NCBI GenBank assembly: GCA_028288485.1
Contig: JAQBNO010000154.1
Span: 1 to 64,000 of the forward strand
From: Segetibacter sp.
Lineage (GTDB): Bacteria > Bacteroidota > Bacteroidia > Chitinophagales > Chitinophagaceae
DNA length: 64,000 bases
Direction: 5' to 3'
Part shown: positions 47,946 to 58,056 of the stretch, piece by piece
Layout of the letters: the number at the start of each line of letters is the position of its first letter
Position numbering within the stretch: the first letter of the stretch is position 1
Notes under the pieces: model-generated
The model's database searches: none
Told to the model about the DNA's origin: nothing
The model's input: the letters and a program-made list of their open reading frames with translations, nothing else
Program-made: the position numbers and the translations under genes

Positions 47946-48817
47946 TAAAACACATTTTCTTTGATAAATTTCACCGTTTGGCTGTAGGTATCCAACAGGT
48001 TATTTCCATACCAGCCATGCCCTTCTCCTTCATAAGTTATCATTTCCACTTTAATATTGTTTGCCTGCAAACGGGCTTTAAGCGTTTTCGATTGTTTAAT
48101 TGGAACAATAACATCAGCGGCGCCATGAAATATTTTTGTAGGAACCCCATGGGTAGCATAGCTTACAGGACTTGCTGAAACGTATAAATCCGCATTATTA
48201 GAAGGCTTTGTACCTAAGAAATTCACCAATACGGGCCGGGAAGCAGCAGGTATTGGATGATTGTTGTAGAAATCTGTAAGGTCAGTAGGACCAAACAAAT
48301 CAATTACCGCTTTTACCTTCCCGTCGCTATTGTTTTTATAGGCTTGAAGTAATGCAAGGTGGCCTCCTGCACTCGCGCCTATCAAACAAAATTTGTTTGC
48401 ATTAATATTGTAACCAGGTGCGTTAAAGGAAATAAAATCGATAGCAGATTGTACATCCTTTATTGCAGCAGGAAATCTGTTGGCATTATTGTTAGCGAGC
48501 CGGTAATTCATGTTGAATATTGCGTAATCCGGCAATTGTTTATGGATAGCAGAAATCGCCTCATTAAAATCTCTTTTATCGCCACTGTTCCAGCTTCCGC
48601 CATGAATAAAAAGAACAATTTTTGTTTTGGTTGTATCTCTTCCTTCAGGCAGGTAAATATCCATATTCTGCGCAGTATCACTTCCGTAAAAGACGTTTTT
48701 CAAATCGAGCTGAGCCAGTAGTGTATCCTTTGCTGCATCTTCTGCATTCCCTTTATTGCACGACATCGGGGTTGAAGAGAATAATCCCATACCGAGCAGC
48801 ATAGCCAACAACTTCAT
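47945..48817 (-). CDS. alpha/beta hydrolase (carboxylesterase/lipase, HSL-type)
   Basis: IVLFIHGGSWNSGDKRDF, FCLIGASAGGHLALLQAY, IFHGAADVIVPIKQSKTL, GEGHGWYG. Confidence 0.9.
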   Translation of the reverse strand: MKLLAMLLGMGLFSSTPMSCNKGNAEDAAKDTLLAQLDLKNVFYGSDTAQNMDIYLPEGRDTTKTKIVLFIHGGSWNSGDKRDFNEAISAIHKQLPDYAIFNMNYRLANNNANRFPAAIKDVQSAIDFISFNAPGYNINANKFCLIGASAGGHLALLQAYKNNSDGKVKAVIDLFGPTDLTDFYNNHPIPAASRPVLVNFLGTKPSNNADLYVSASPVSYATHGVPTKIFHGAADVIVPIKQSKTLKARLQANNIKVEMITYEGEGHGWYGNNLLDTYSQTVKFIKENVF

Positions 48818-48965
48818 GTTTAATTTTTACGCTAAAGTGCACAAAAGTACAGCCAAAATACTCCCACCTATTTCGTGGGGTTGCCGAATAGTTGTTAAAG
48901 TAGTTGTTGTAATTGGGTGAATGAAGAAGATGATTTCAAAAAAATGGCCTCACCTAAAACTTCTA

Positions 48966-50315
48966 CTATCTTCCTGCTACCGGTATAACCGGTAAGCTCT
49001 CGTTGCCGTCGTTTGAAACTGACTGCACCGCAAAAAAGTAATTGTCTTTCGAATAAGGGAGCCGGCTGCTGGTAGCAGCAGTGAAAAACTTTTTTTGCCA
49101 GGCAGGGGAAGTGGTTTCACGCATGAGCACAAAATAACCCTTTACTTTTCCTGTAGCAGGTGCTTTCCAGTATAAGTACGTGGAGTTGGTGAGTTCTTTC
49201 ACATCCACTTTGACATCCCGGGGCATAGGAGGTGCTTTTGCAAGGTTAGCAAGGTTGGCGAGGTTCATGGCAGTGTTTTTCCTTAAATATTCAAAATCCA
49301 TGAACTCAAGAAGATCTGCATACCTTGTTCCGTTTTCGGTTCGTACAGCCTGGTGCTGGTGATCGAAATTCTCGTTCATTTCAGTAATGCGGATCGCGGC
49401 AAATCCATTTTGGACAAAAGGCGAATGATCACCCCCGCGTCGAAAGCGATCGTTGCGGTAAATCATTACAACCTCCAGTTGGTCAACATACCGCTCGCCG
49501 ACTTCCTTTATGTACCTGGCAAGCTGCCTTGAAAGGCCGTCGTTCTCAAGTCCGAGGCTCCAGATTGCTGCTGCATTTTTATCAAGTTCATAAGCAGGAA
49601 TACCCTCACTGAAAACCCTTACTCGGGTATTGTCGATAATGCGGGTTTCACTGCTGTTGTTGCTGCCCATTATATCGTTGTTCAACATGCCTTCAATGTT
49701 CCAGCCTTGGGTTTTTGCTTTTTTGGCAAGGTAACCAGAGCCAAGAAGGCCTTGTTCTTCGCCGCTTACTGCCACGAATATGATCGTTGCCGGAAAAGAA
49801 TGCTTGCTCATTATTCGTGCACATTCCATTACAGCCGCTACCCCGCTGCCATCATCATTAGCGCCCGGTGCGTCAGTGGTACGGTTCATCACATCGGTCG
49901 CCCTGCTATCAAGATGGCCGCTAATGATAAATATTCTTTTATCTGCCGGGTCAGTACCTTTTAAAGTTGCCATTACATTTCCTAAAAGCGTTGGTACATC
50001 TACCCTCGTGCTAACGGGAATGGTGGTAGTATCAATCATAGCAGTCAACCTGCCACCCGACCGGCTCGCAAACTCGTTAAACTTCGACAAGACATAGTTA
50101 CGGGCAGCCCCTATACCTCTTTTTTTATCGGTTTGAGTACTTAACGTATTTCTTGTACCAAAAGAAACCATTTGTTGTACATACGATTTTAGCGAATCTG
50201 GTGAAACCTCCTTCACCATTTGTTCTATGGTTGAGTCGCGTTGAACGATTGTTTGCCCGAACGAACTTGTATTAAAAAGAGCCAAAGCCACATAAAGCGC
50301 TATTCTTGTTTTCAT
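48966..50315 (-). CDS. M28 family metallopeptidase
   Basis: IFIISGHLDSRATDVMNRTTDAPGANDDGSGVAAVMECARIM, FVAVSGEEQGLLGSGYLAKKA, MLNNDIMG, GGDHSPFVQNGFAAIRITE. Confidence 0.93.
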   Translation of the reverse strand: MKTRIALYVALALFNTSSFGQTIVQRDSTIEQMVKEVSPDSLKSYVQQMVSFGTRNTLSTQTDKKRGIGAARNYVLSKFNEFASRSGGRLTAMIDTTTIPVSTRVDVPTLLGNVMATLKGTDPADKRIFIISGHLDSRATDVMNRTTDAPGANDDGSGVAAVMECARIMSKHSFPATIIFVAVSGEEQGLLGSGYLAKKAKTQGWNIEGMLNNDIMGSNNSSETRIIDNTRVRVFSEGIPAYELDKNAAAIWSLGLENDGLSRQLARYIKEVGERYVDQLEVVMIYRNDRFRRGGDHSPFVQNGFAAIRITEMNENFDHQHQAVRTENGTRYADLLEFMDFEYLRKNTAMNLANLANLAKAPPMPRDVKVDVKELTNSTYLYWKAPATGKVKGYFVLMRETTSPAWQKKFFTAATSSRLPYSKDNYFFAVQSVSNDGNESLPVIPVAGR

Positions 50316-50392
50316 CGATTATATCGGCGGTTGAATTGATAGATTTACTTTTTGAGAGAGATTTTGTACTTAACTTTTCGAAGAACGTTCGG

Positions 50393-50418
50393 CTTTGGTT
50401 GTGTCACTCACTTGTACC
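50393..50418 (+). repeat. interspersed intergenic repeat, core variant
   Basis: ttggttgtgtcactcacttgtacc. Confidence 0.65.
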
Positions 50419-50542
50419 GAATATCATTACGGGGCTTTTATTTTTATCTGGTAATATTACGAAAAACTGTTGCCACCGGTAGAGGAACAAAGCTTTCTTT
50501 TCTAATCTGAAATATATCACTTAAAGATGCTTGAAAAGATAC

Positions 50543-50566
50543 CGTAGAAGTGAGTGACACAACCGG
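50543..50566 (-). repeat. interspersed intergenic repeat, core variant (inverted partner of 50393)
   Basis: gtagaagtgagtgacacaaccgg. Confidence 0.65.
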
Positions 50567-50631
50567 AGATCCACAAAGAAATTTTGCTTGCAAACAATAC
50601 AACAGAAAATATGGTAGCGGTTCAACCAATA

Positions 50632-51930
50632 TCAATACCCATACTTTTCACCCCACTTTTCTTTGAGGAACTTTCTTAGCTCGTTTTCCCTTGCGTTAAG
50701 GCCGGGATCGTAGAATTTCGTATTTGCAATCTTATCTGGCAAATACTCCTGTTCCGCAAAATTTCCTTCGAACGAATGGGCGTATTTATATCCCTTCCCA
50801 TAATCCATATTCTTCATCAGCTTTGTCGGCGCATTGCGAATGTGGAGGGGAACAGGCAAATCGCCATGGCTTTCTACAGCAGCCTGTGCCTTCCCGATAG
50901 CTTCGTACGAAGCATTGCTTTTAACGGATGAAGCCAGGTAGGTAGCGCACTGCGATAATATGATCCGGCTTTCAGGATAACCAATTTTACTAACAGCATC
51001 GAATGTAGCGTTTGCCAGTAACAATGCATTCGGATTGGCATTACCAATATCTTCACTCGAAAAAATCAGCATTCGCCTTGCGATGAATTTTACATCTTCC
51101 CCGCCTTCAATCATTCGTGCTAGCCAGTAAACAGCCCCGTTGGGGTCGCTGCCTCTCATACTTTTTATAAAAGCCGAAATAATGTCGTAGTGCTGTTCGC
51201 CCTGCTTATCGTATAAGGCGATTTTCTTTTGGGCAACCTCCATCACAATATCATTGGTAATTACGACCTGCAATCTGCCGGCAGGGGAGGTTTTAAGAGA
51301 ATTCATAACGAGTTCAAACAAATTCAACAGCTTTCTTGCATCTCCTCCCGATATATTTATCAGCGCTTCAGTTTCCCGTAAATCAATAGAGATACTGCTT
51401 AGCCATTCATCTTTCGCTATCACTTCTTTCAACAAAGAAATCAGTTCTTCTTCTGTTAAAGGCTTTAGTACATATACCTGGCAGCGGCTTAATAAGGCAG
51501 AGTTAACCTCGAAGGAAGGATTTTCTGTGGTAGCACCAATTAGTGTAATGATGCCTTTTTCAACAGCGCCCAACAACGCATCCTGCTGTCCCTTGTTAAA
51601 GCGGTGAATTTCGTCGATAAACAAAATTGCTTTTTCCTGGCTCCTTGACAGTTCAATTACCTCCCTTACATCTTTTACGCCGCTGCTGATAGCACTCAAC
51701 TGAAAAAAAGGAACATTTAGTGAATGCGCAATTATGTTGGCAACCGTTGTTTTTCCAACACCGGGAGGTCCCCATAATATCATTGAAGGAACGTTTCCCT
51801 GTTCGATCGCCGTTCGTAAAATGCTGCCTTTACCGGTGAGGTGCTGTTGCCCTGCTAGCTCATCCAATGTAGTTGGCCGCATTCTTTCTGCCAGGGGGAT
51901 AGAAGTTTGCTTCATACCATAAAGAAACAA
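50632..51930 (-). CDS. rarA: replication-associated recombination protein A (MgsA/RarA AAA ATPase)
   Basis: PLAERMRPTTLDELAGQQHLTGKGS, LWGPPGVGKTTVANIIA, FIDEIHRFNKGQQDALLGAVEKG, MRGSDPNGAVYWLARMIEGGED. Confidence 0.95.
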   Translation of the reverse strand: MFLYGMKQTSIPLAERMRPTTLDELAGQQHLTGKGSILRTAIEQGNVPSMILWGPPGVGKTTVANIIAHSLNVPFFQLSAISSGVKDVREVIELSRSQEKAILFIDEIHRFNKGQQDALLGAVEKGIITLIGATTENPSFEVNSALLSRCQVYVLKPLTEEELISLLKEVIAKDEWLSSISIDLRETEALINISGGDARKLLNLFELVMNSLKTSPAGRLQVVITNDIVMEVAQKKIALYDKQGEQHYDIISAFIKSMRGSDPNGAVYWLARMIEGGEDVKFIARRMLIFSSEDIGNANPNALLLANATFDAVSKIGYPESRIILSQCATYLASSVKSNASYEAIGKAQAAVESHGDLPVPLHIRNAPTKLMKNMDYGKGYKYAHSFEGNFAEQEYLPDKIANTKFYDPGLNARENELRKFLKEKWGEKYGY

Positions 51931-51956
51931 AAAAGCACCAAAAGAGGTGCTTTAAA
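51930..51956. terminator. possible bidirectional hairpin terminator
   Basis: aaaagcacc-aaaaga-ggtgcttt. Confidence 0.5.
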
Positions 51957-51961
51957 TAACG

Positions 51962-52420
51962 TTATTGAAAAAACTCTTTGTACTTCTTCATTAAGGCAAA
52001 CGTCCATACGATATGAATTAGCAGGATGGTAGCGTAGGTTAACATGGTAAAGAAAAAGGTGGTAGCCGTTTTTAAAGGCATGTCGACACCAAAATTTTTT
52101 ACTGCGTCAAGAAAGGGTTGGGGATTTTTCAAAAGCGGCAATAAGCCAAGTATCGTCATAATACTAAAAATAAGGGTTACAATTCCATTTACCCTAACCC
52201 AATCACGCAGGCTATGATTTACAATCTTCTGTTGCTGCAAGACCTCCCGTCGAAATTTAAAGCTGAACCAGGAATATAGTATTACTGCCAGCATCATAAA
52301 GGCTGGCAACATCGTTTGGGCAGAAGAAAGCAACATGGGAATGCTGAACAGCATCGATATAGAGAGCAGTAAGGCAACTGCATTTATAATAGCACTAAGA
52401 AGTCGATATATGATAGTCAT
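51962..52420 (-). CDS. hypothetical membrane protein
   Basis: Four predicted TM segments in 152 aa. Confidence 0.7.
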   Translation of the reverse strand: MTIIYRLLSAIINAVALLLSISMLFSIPMLLSSAQTMLPAFMMLAVILYSWFSFKFRREVLQQQKIVNHSLRDWVRVNGIVTLIFSIMTILGLLPLLKNPQPFLDAVKNFGVDMPLKTATTFFFTMLTYATILLIHIVWTFALMKKYKEFFQ

Positions 52421-52465
52421 GAATGTTTTGAAATTTTTTGGAGCGGATACCGCGATTTCTATTGA

Positions 52466-52513
52466 ACATCGTTGTCCTGATGGATCCTTTTGGTGATGTC
52501 ACTAACTTGTACG
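52466..52513 (+). repeat. interspersed repeat, long-insert variant
   Basis: catcgttgtcctgatggatccttttggtgatgtcactaacttgtac. Confidence 0.7.
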
Positions 52514-52639
52514 GCAAATCTTTGCTCAATTTGTTGAGTTAATAGAACAGTGAAGTAGAGTACCAAATAGATTATTTATATAAAATCGACCACTCAGTTG
52601 AAAGGCTTTGAGAAAGTCATTAATATCATTAAAAATTAA

Positions 52640-52883
52640 AAAAGCCTGATCACAGCAATAATTAATCCGCCTATTGCGACCATTGCACCAACTACCAAAC
52701 AATTATTTCTTTAAATCCCTTTTCAATTTTAGTGTCAAGTTGAGCAATTTTAATCTCTAAATCCTTTATGTCTTTCTTCGTGGAATAATCACCTTTATTC
52801 ATTTCTTCAGAAAACGAAACTTTAATCTCATTCCGTAATTTCTCTTCTGCTAATGCAAGCTCGCGGACAAAAAAGCCTTGCAC
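52640..52883 (-). pseudogene. frameshifted remnant of coiled-coil + TM protein (DUF1640-like)
   Basis: KDIKDLEIKIAQLDTKIEKGFKEIIVW* then, one nt out of frame, VVGAMVAIGGLIIAVIRLF*. Confidence 0.6.
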
Positions 52884-52982
52884 CTTCAGAAAGATTAATT
52901 TTTTCTCTTAGAAATCATACACAGATAATTCCGAAATTAGCATGAGTAAAATTAAACTTAAAATAAGTAAGTTGAACACCAA

Positions 52983-54821
52983 TTACTTCAGATCCAACTT
53001 TATCTGCAACTCATCAAACTGCTTTTGATCTATAACACTCGGCGCATCAATCATAACATCCCTACCACTGTTGTTTTTAGGGAAAGCTATGAAGTCTCGA
53101 ATACTTTCGCTGCCGCCTAATATTGAACATAGACGATCGAAGCCAAAAGCAATTCCTCCATGCGGGGGTGCACCATATTCAAATGCTCCCAACAGGAAGC
53201 CGAACTTGTGTTGTTGCTCTTCTTCATCCATTCCCAATGCCGCAAACATTTTTTCCTGCAAATCCCTTTGGAAAATACGGATAGAACCACCGCCGATTTC
53301 GTTACCATTCAACACCATATCATAAGCATTCGCTTTAATATTTGAATAGGGATGATTTAAATAATCAGCGGCATTTTCAATCACCGGATTATTGTTGATC
53401 ATTGTTCCGATCTGTTCGGGCTTGGGAGAAGTGAACGGATGGTGCCGTGCTACCCAACGGTTTTCTTCTTCTGCATATTCAAACAGTGGAAAGTCGAGTA
53501 CCCACAATAACTTAAATTCATTCTCTTTACGAAGCCCAAGGCGTTTTCCCAACTCCATTCGCAAATCACTGGTTGCTTTGCGCGTTTTTTCTTCTCTTCC
53601 TGCTAAAATTAAAATCAAATCGCCGGGTTGACCTTTACAACTGGCTGCAATGTGTTTCAGTTGCTCCGGGTTGAAGAATTTGTCTACACTGCTTTTTACA
53701 GTTCCGTCAGCATTGTATTTTAAAAACACCAAACCCTGCATTCCTATTTGAGGACGTTTTACCCATTCTGTCAGTTCATCAGTTTGCTTACGGGTATACT
53801 CAGCACATCCGGGAACTGCAATAGCTAACACAGTTTCGGCATTGTCAAATACAGCGAAACCAGTACCCCCAACTCCCAAAGGGGAGTTTGAAAGCTCCTG
53901 TTGCCGTGAAAGAAAAATAGTTGAAGGAACTTTCAGGTTTCCTATTTTCATTCCGAATCGAATGTCCGGCTTATCGTTTCCGTAAGTCCACATTGCATCT
54001 TCCCATGTAGTTCTTTCAACAGTTTCTGTATAGTCAATTCCTTTTACCTGCTTAAAGATGTATTTTATCATTCCTTCAAACATTTTCAGGATATCTTCCT
54101 GCTCCACGAAGCACATTTCGCAGTCGATTTGAGTAAATTCCGGCTGGCGATCTGCACGCAAGTCTTCATCCCTGAAACATTTTACGACCTGGTAATATCT
54201 GTCGTAACCACTTACCATCAGCAGTTGTTTAAAGGTTTGTGGCGACTGTGGCAACGCATAAAACTGTCCTGCATTCATCCGCGATGGAACTACAAAATCC
54301 CGGGCACCTTCAGGGGTAGATTTGATTAAGAAAGGTGTTTCGATATCCATGAAACCATTATCGTGCAGGTAATTTCTTGCTGCACGGTTAACGGCATAAC
54401 GAAGCTCAAGATTACGTTTTACAGGGTTGCGGCGAAGGTCAAGATACCTGTATTTCATACGGAGGTCATCACCACCATCGGTATCGTCCTGGATAGTAAA
54501 AGGGGGGACTGCCGATTTATTCAGGATTTTAAATTCAGACACAAGAATTTCAATATCACCGGTTGGCATGTTCGCATTTTTATTACTTCGCTCATGCACT
54601 GTTCCTATGGCTTGCAGTACAAACTCGCGGCCCAGCGGCTGCTCGTCCAGTTGTTGATTCAGCGTTTCGTTAAATAATAACTGTGTAATTCCGTAACGAT
54701 CGCGAAGGTCAACAAAGGTGATGCTTCCGAATTTACGAACAGTTTGCACCCATCCGGCAAGCGTTACATTTGTTCCTGCATCGGCTAATCTAAGTTGTCC
54801 GCAGGTATGTGTTCTGTACAT
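52983..54821 (-). CDS. aspS: aspartate--tRNA ligase
   Basis: [85 protein letters not shown]. Confidence 0.97.
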   Translation of the reverse strand: MYRTHTCGQLRLADAGTNVTLAGWVQTVRKFGSITFVDLRDRYGITQLLFNETLNQQLDEQPLGREFVLQAIGTVHERSNKNANMPTGDIEILVSEFKILNKSAVPPFTIQDDTDGGDDLRMKYRYLDLRRNPVKRNLELRYAVNRAARNYLHDNGFMDIETPFLIKSTPEGARDFVVPSRMNAGQFYALPQSPQTFKQLLMVSGYDRYYQVVKCFRDEDLRADRQPEFTQIDCEMCFVEQEDILKMFEGMIKYIFKQVKGIDYTETVERTTWEDAMWTYGNDKPDIRFGMKIGNLKVPSTIFLSRQQELSNSPLGVGGTGFAVFDNAETVLAIAVPGCAEYTRKQTDELTEWVKRPQIGMQGLVFLKYNADGTVKSSVDKFFNPEQLKHIAASCKGQPGDLILILAGREEKTRKATSDLRMELGKRLGLRKENEFKLLWVLDFPLFEYAEEENRWVARHHPFTSPKPEQIGTMINNNPVIENAADYLNHPYSNIKANAYDMVLNGNEIGGGSIRIFQRDLQEKMFAALGMDEEEQQHKFGFLLGAFEYGAPPHGGIAFGFDRLCSILGGSESIRDFIAFPKNNSGRDVMIDAPSVIDQKQFDELQIKLDLK

Positions 54822-54990
54822 ATTGAAAAGTTAAGCCCCCACCCCTAAAGGGGAGAAAAGAAATATGTTTGTCAAAAACATGTTCTTTTGAAGGAATATA
54901 AATAATTTTTAGAGCGGCAAATATAGTTATAGTTTGTTTGTGATAATTATCGATTACATAACCGGCTACAGGCAGCCGAAACGGGAAAAG

Positions 54991-55018
54991 AGGTACAAGA
55001 GTGCGACGCAACGGATGT
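54991..55018 (-). repeat. interspersed intergenic repeat, core variant
   Basis: aggtacaagagtgcgacgcaacggatg. Confidence 0.65.
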
Positions 55019-55152
55019 TCAATATAATTTCGACTGTCTGGTCCAGGAAAAATACAGTTAACGCGGGAAATATGAACAGGTGAGGAGGAAGGAATCGTAC
55101 AATCAACCGCTGGATTTGTTTTTGTAACTTTAAACTAAATTCACCTCGGGTT

Positions 55153-55773
55153 ATGTCTAATGCAGATATATTGAAAAGGCTTGTAGACAGCCCGAATGCA
55201 ATAAAAATAATTGAAGCTGCACAATCTGTTTTTGAGAATGAAAAAATTGAGCGGCAAAAGTTTTATGACCTGGCCCATGAGAACTTTAAAGCAGAGTTTA
55301 TCAACGGGAGATTCTTTTTGATTCGCCTGCACGTTTAAGACACCTTGTCGTATCTACAAAACTTACCGGATATTCGACACCTATGTTAGTGAAAAAAAGC
55401 TTGGATTAGTGGGAGTCGAAAAAATGATGATAAGGTTAACCAGGAATGATTACGAACCCGATATTGTTACTTTAGTCAAGAGAGAGCAGTCCAATTTACA
55501 CCTGACCAAATGCTATTTCCGGCACCGGATTTTATAGTAGAAATCTTACCAGGTTCAACAGAAAAAATTGATCGTGGAATAAAATATATTGATTATGCGC
55601 ACACGGGGTACCTGAATATTGGATTGTCGACCCATCAAAAAAACGGTCGAAAAATACTTATTGCAGCAGGGCGAATATTATCGTCACGTAAAATTAGCGG
55701 GAGTAGGGAAATTCAGTTCGACGGTGGTGGAAGGATTTGTTTTGAAGGTGGAGGAATTGTTTGACAATGATTA
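55153..55773 (+). pseudogene. Uma2 family (DUF820) endonuclease remnant with several frameshifts
   Basis: Frame-spliced reading: ...RQKFYDLAHENFKAEFINGR / ILFDSPARLRHLVVSTKLTG / IFDTYVSEKKLGLVGVEKMMIRLTRNDYEPDIV / FSQERAVQFTPDQMLFPAPDFIVEILPGSTEKIDRGIKYIDYA / GVPEYWIVDPSKK / VEKYLLQQGEYYRHVKLAGVGKFSSTVVEGFVLKVEELFDND*. Confidence 0.85.
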
Positions 55774-55781
55774 GCAAGCGT

Positions 55782-56912
55782 TTACTTTATCAAATGCGGC
55801 ACATACCTGCTTACATTATCTGTTATCAAAGAATTCGCTTCCCTGATGCCTATGCCTGCCGGCTCCTGGCCTACTACCCAACTGCCAATCATCGGATACT
55901 TTCCATCAAAGTTTGGCAACTCCAATAACTCCTGGAAAACATAACCTTCTTTTCCATACTCGCCCTCGGTAAACTGTAGCAATTCCCCCTCCTTCACAAT
56001 TTCAATATTCGCTCCTTCTCTGCCTAGTATCGGCTTTTTAACATAGTTAGTAAGTAGAGCACTGTCAAAGTATGCAGCTAGAAGGTTGGGATGATCAGGA
56101 TACAATTCCCACAGAATGGGTAGAATTGCTTTATTGGCAAGAAGCATTTTCCAGGATGGCTCAATCCAGAAAGTACGATTAACATCGAGTAAAATGTTTT
56201 TACCAAATTCTTCTGTTACCATCCACTCCCAGGGATAGAGTTTGAATATATTCTTTATTGGCTGGTCTTCCATATCCATAAATTGCCTTGAATGTTCATC
56301 CCAGCCAATGTCGTCCACAAAAATAAGTTTCGTTTCAAATCCTGCCTGTATTGCACAATCACGCATGTACTCAACATTGGTTAAGTCTTCCAACGTTTCC
56401 TTTAAGCAGGTAAAATGAAGCGGAGCAGGATGGAGGTAATTTTTTAAGTACTTCCAGTAGTCAACCAGCTTTTCGTGTACGCTGTTGAACTGGTCTTTGC
56501 TTTTATCAAAATCCTGCAGCCAGAACCATTGAACAATGGCCGATTCGTACAAGCTTGTTGGAGTATCGGCGTTAAATTCCAGGAGCTTTACCTTTCCGTC
56601 TTTTACACAAAGGTCAAATCGGCCATAAATGGCCGGATGGTCTTCCGTCCAGGTTTTCTCGATATAAGGTATCAGCCAATCAGGAATATTGAACAAGTGA
56701 TAAAGTTTGTTATCCATCACATGCTGCACGGCACCAAGACAAAGATCCCACAAATCAGCGGTCGCCTTTTCTATTTGATGCACTTCCGTCATGCTTAATT
56801 CGTAGTAAACGCTTTCGTCCCAATAAGGAACGTTGGTTGTATGAAAACCGAAGCCGAGTTTTTCAACCGCACTCTGCCAGTTATTTCGTGGAGTTATTGT
56901 TTTCCGGATCAT
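55782..56912 (-). CDS. glutathionylspermidine synthase-like ATP-grasp protein (YgiC/YjfC-like)
   Basis: LYGRFDLCVKDG-type AIYGRFDLCVKDGKVKLLEFNADTPTSLYESAIVQWFW, EPSWKMLLANKAILPILWELYPDHPNLLAAYF, VKKPILGREGANIEI, IGSWVVGQEPAGIGIRE. Confidence 0.92.
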   Translation of the reverse strand: MIRKTITPRNNWQSAVEKLGFGFHTTNVPYWDESVYYELSMTEVHQIEKATADLWDLCLGAVQHVMDNKLYHLFNIPDWLIPYIEKTWTEDHPAIYGRFDLCVKDGKVKLLEFNADTPTSLYESAIVQWFWLQDFDKSKDQFNSVHEKLVDYWKYLKNYLHPAPLHFTCLKETLEDLTNVEYMRDCAIQAGFETKLIFVDDIGWDEHSRQFMDMEDQPIKNIFKLYPWEWMVTEEFGKNILLDVNRTFWIEPSWKMLLANKAILPILWELYPDHPNLLAAYFDSALLTNYVKKPILGREGANIEIVKEGELLQFTEGEYGKEGYVFQELLELPNFDGKYPMIGSWVVGQEPAGIGIREANSLITDNVSRYVPHLIK

Positions 56913-56995
56913 TTATAATTGTGTAAACTCTTGAATAATAGTGTGATTAAAGAGGCGTGATTTATTTTTTATTGTACCGGCATCAATTTTCATAG

Positions 56996-57082
56996 CATCA
57001 TCGTTGCTACGCTCAGTTCAACTATTATTTTTTAATTGAACTGCGCCTGGCAGTTGACCCTGCGCCAAAGGTCGCACTCACT
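56996..57082 (+). repeat. composite interspersed repeat
   Basis: catcatcgttgctacgctcagttcaactatt...aactgcgcctggcagttgaccctgcgccaaaggtcgcactcac. Confidence 0.65.
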
Positions 57083-57138
57083 TTATCTGCAAACCTATAA
57101 GCATCTTTGATGGTGCCGCTTATTAAATTTGGCTAACC

Positions 57139-57471
57139 TTAAGAAGATACACTGTAGCCGCCTCTTCCAAATCCACCCCTTGCTACCGCCCCTTTGAAAG
57201 CATTATTGCCAATATTAGATCTTTCATTCAGAGCACGGGAATAGTAACCGGCTCTTCCATAACTGCCATTACGGTAATTACCATAAGGCCTGAAGGCATA
57301 ATACCAGAGAAGTGCAGTCCCGATTCCTGAATGATGAGCCCTCGTATAAGGTGCAGTGGTGTCGCTTCTCATATACACCTTATTGGCACTCTCCCATTCT
57401 TTATCGGGTTTGTTACACGAAGCCAGTGCTGCTGTTATTAAAACAAGATTTATATATTTCGACTTTTTCAT
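57139..57471 (-). CDS. small lipoprotein, weakly YgiB/DUF1190-like, C-terminus RGGFGRGGYSVSS
   Basis: Lipobox LAASC-type (ALASCNK); Gly/Tyr/Arg-rich C-terminus; upstream of the ATP-grasp gene, same strand. Confidence 0.7.
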   Translation of the reverse strand: MKKSKYINLVLITAALASCNKPDKEWESANKVYMRSDTTAPYTRAHHSGIGTALLWYYAFRPYGNYRNGSYGRAGYYSRALNERSNIGNNAFKGAVARGGFGRGGYSVSS

Positions 57472-57480
57472 CGCTTCAAC

Positions 57481-57807
57481 TTACTTTACTGTTATAAAAA
57501 TTTCGTAATCCTTTGGCACTGATACATTTTTTGTATCGCCCTCGTCGTTTTCTGCAGTTCTATTTTCTATACCAAGTGAAGGTATAGTATCGTTGTATTG
57601 CACTGTTTTATACAGGCTATTTTTTACCCAAACTTTATGTTCGGTAGTAAGAATATCACGGCTACTGTCTATATGAGAAATATGAACTGAAGTTTCAACA
57701 GATCCCGCCTTATTTACTGCATCTGTAATGTCTTCTTTTTTCTGGTCGCACGAAGTAAAGGCAATTGCCAGGCAAGCAATAATTGCCATTGATTTTTTTA
57801 TAAACAT
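57481..57807 (-). CDS. hypothetical small lipoprotein
   Basis: Lipobox IAFTSCDQ, 10-bp gap to the next gene, same strand. Confidence 0.7.
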   Translation of the reverse strand: MFIKKSMAIIACLAIAFTSCDQKKEDITDAVNKAGSVETSVHISHIDSSRDILTTEHKVWVKNSLYKTVQYNDTIPSLGIENRTAENDEGDTKNVSVPKDYEIFITVK

Positions 57808-58056
57808 ATTAATTGCGTTATAAGTTTTCGTTGTAAAAATATAAGGAAAAAGAAATGGGGTCCATAAAAGATGTTTTTATCGGTTGCCTCACTCAACAAT
57901 GATCGTTCAAAACCCAGGAAACTCTCCAATTAATTTTCCTTCGTTTAAAGGCGCCTTTAACTACCATATCAATAAACGTTATGGCCACGGTCTTGCAATT
58001 ATAAATATCAAAAAAAGCGGAGAACAAAAAAGCTGCCGTTTAAAAAGTCAATTTCA

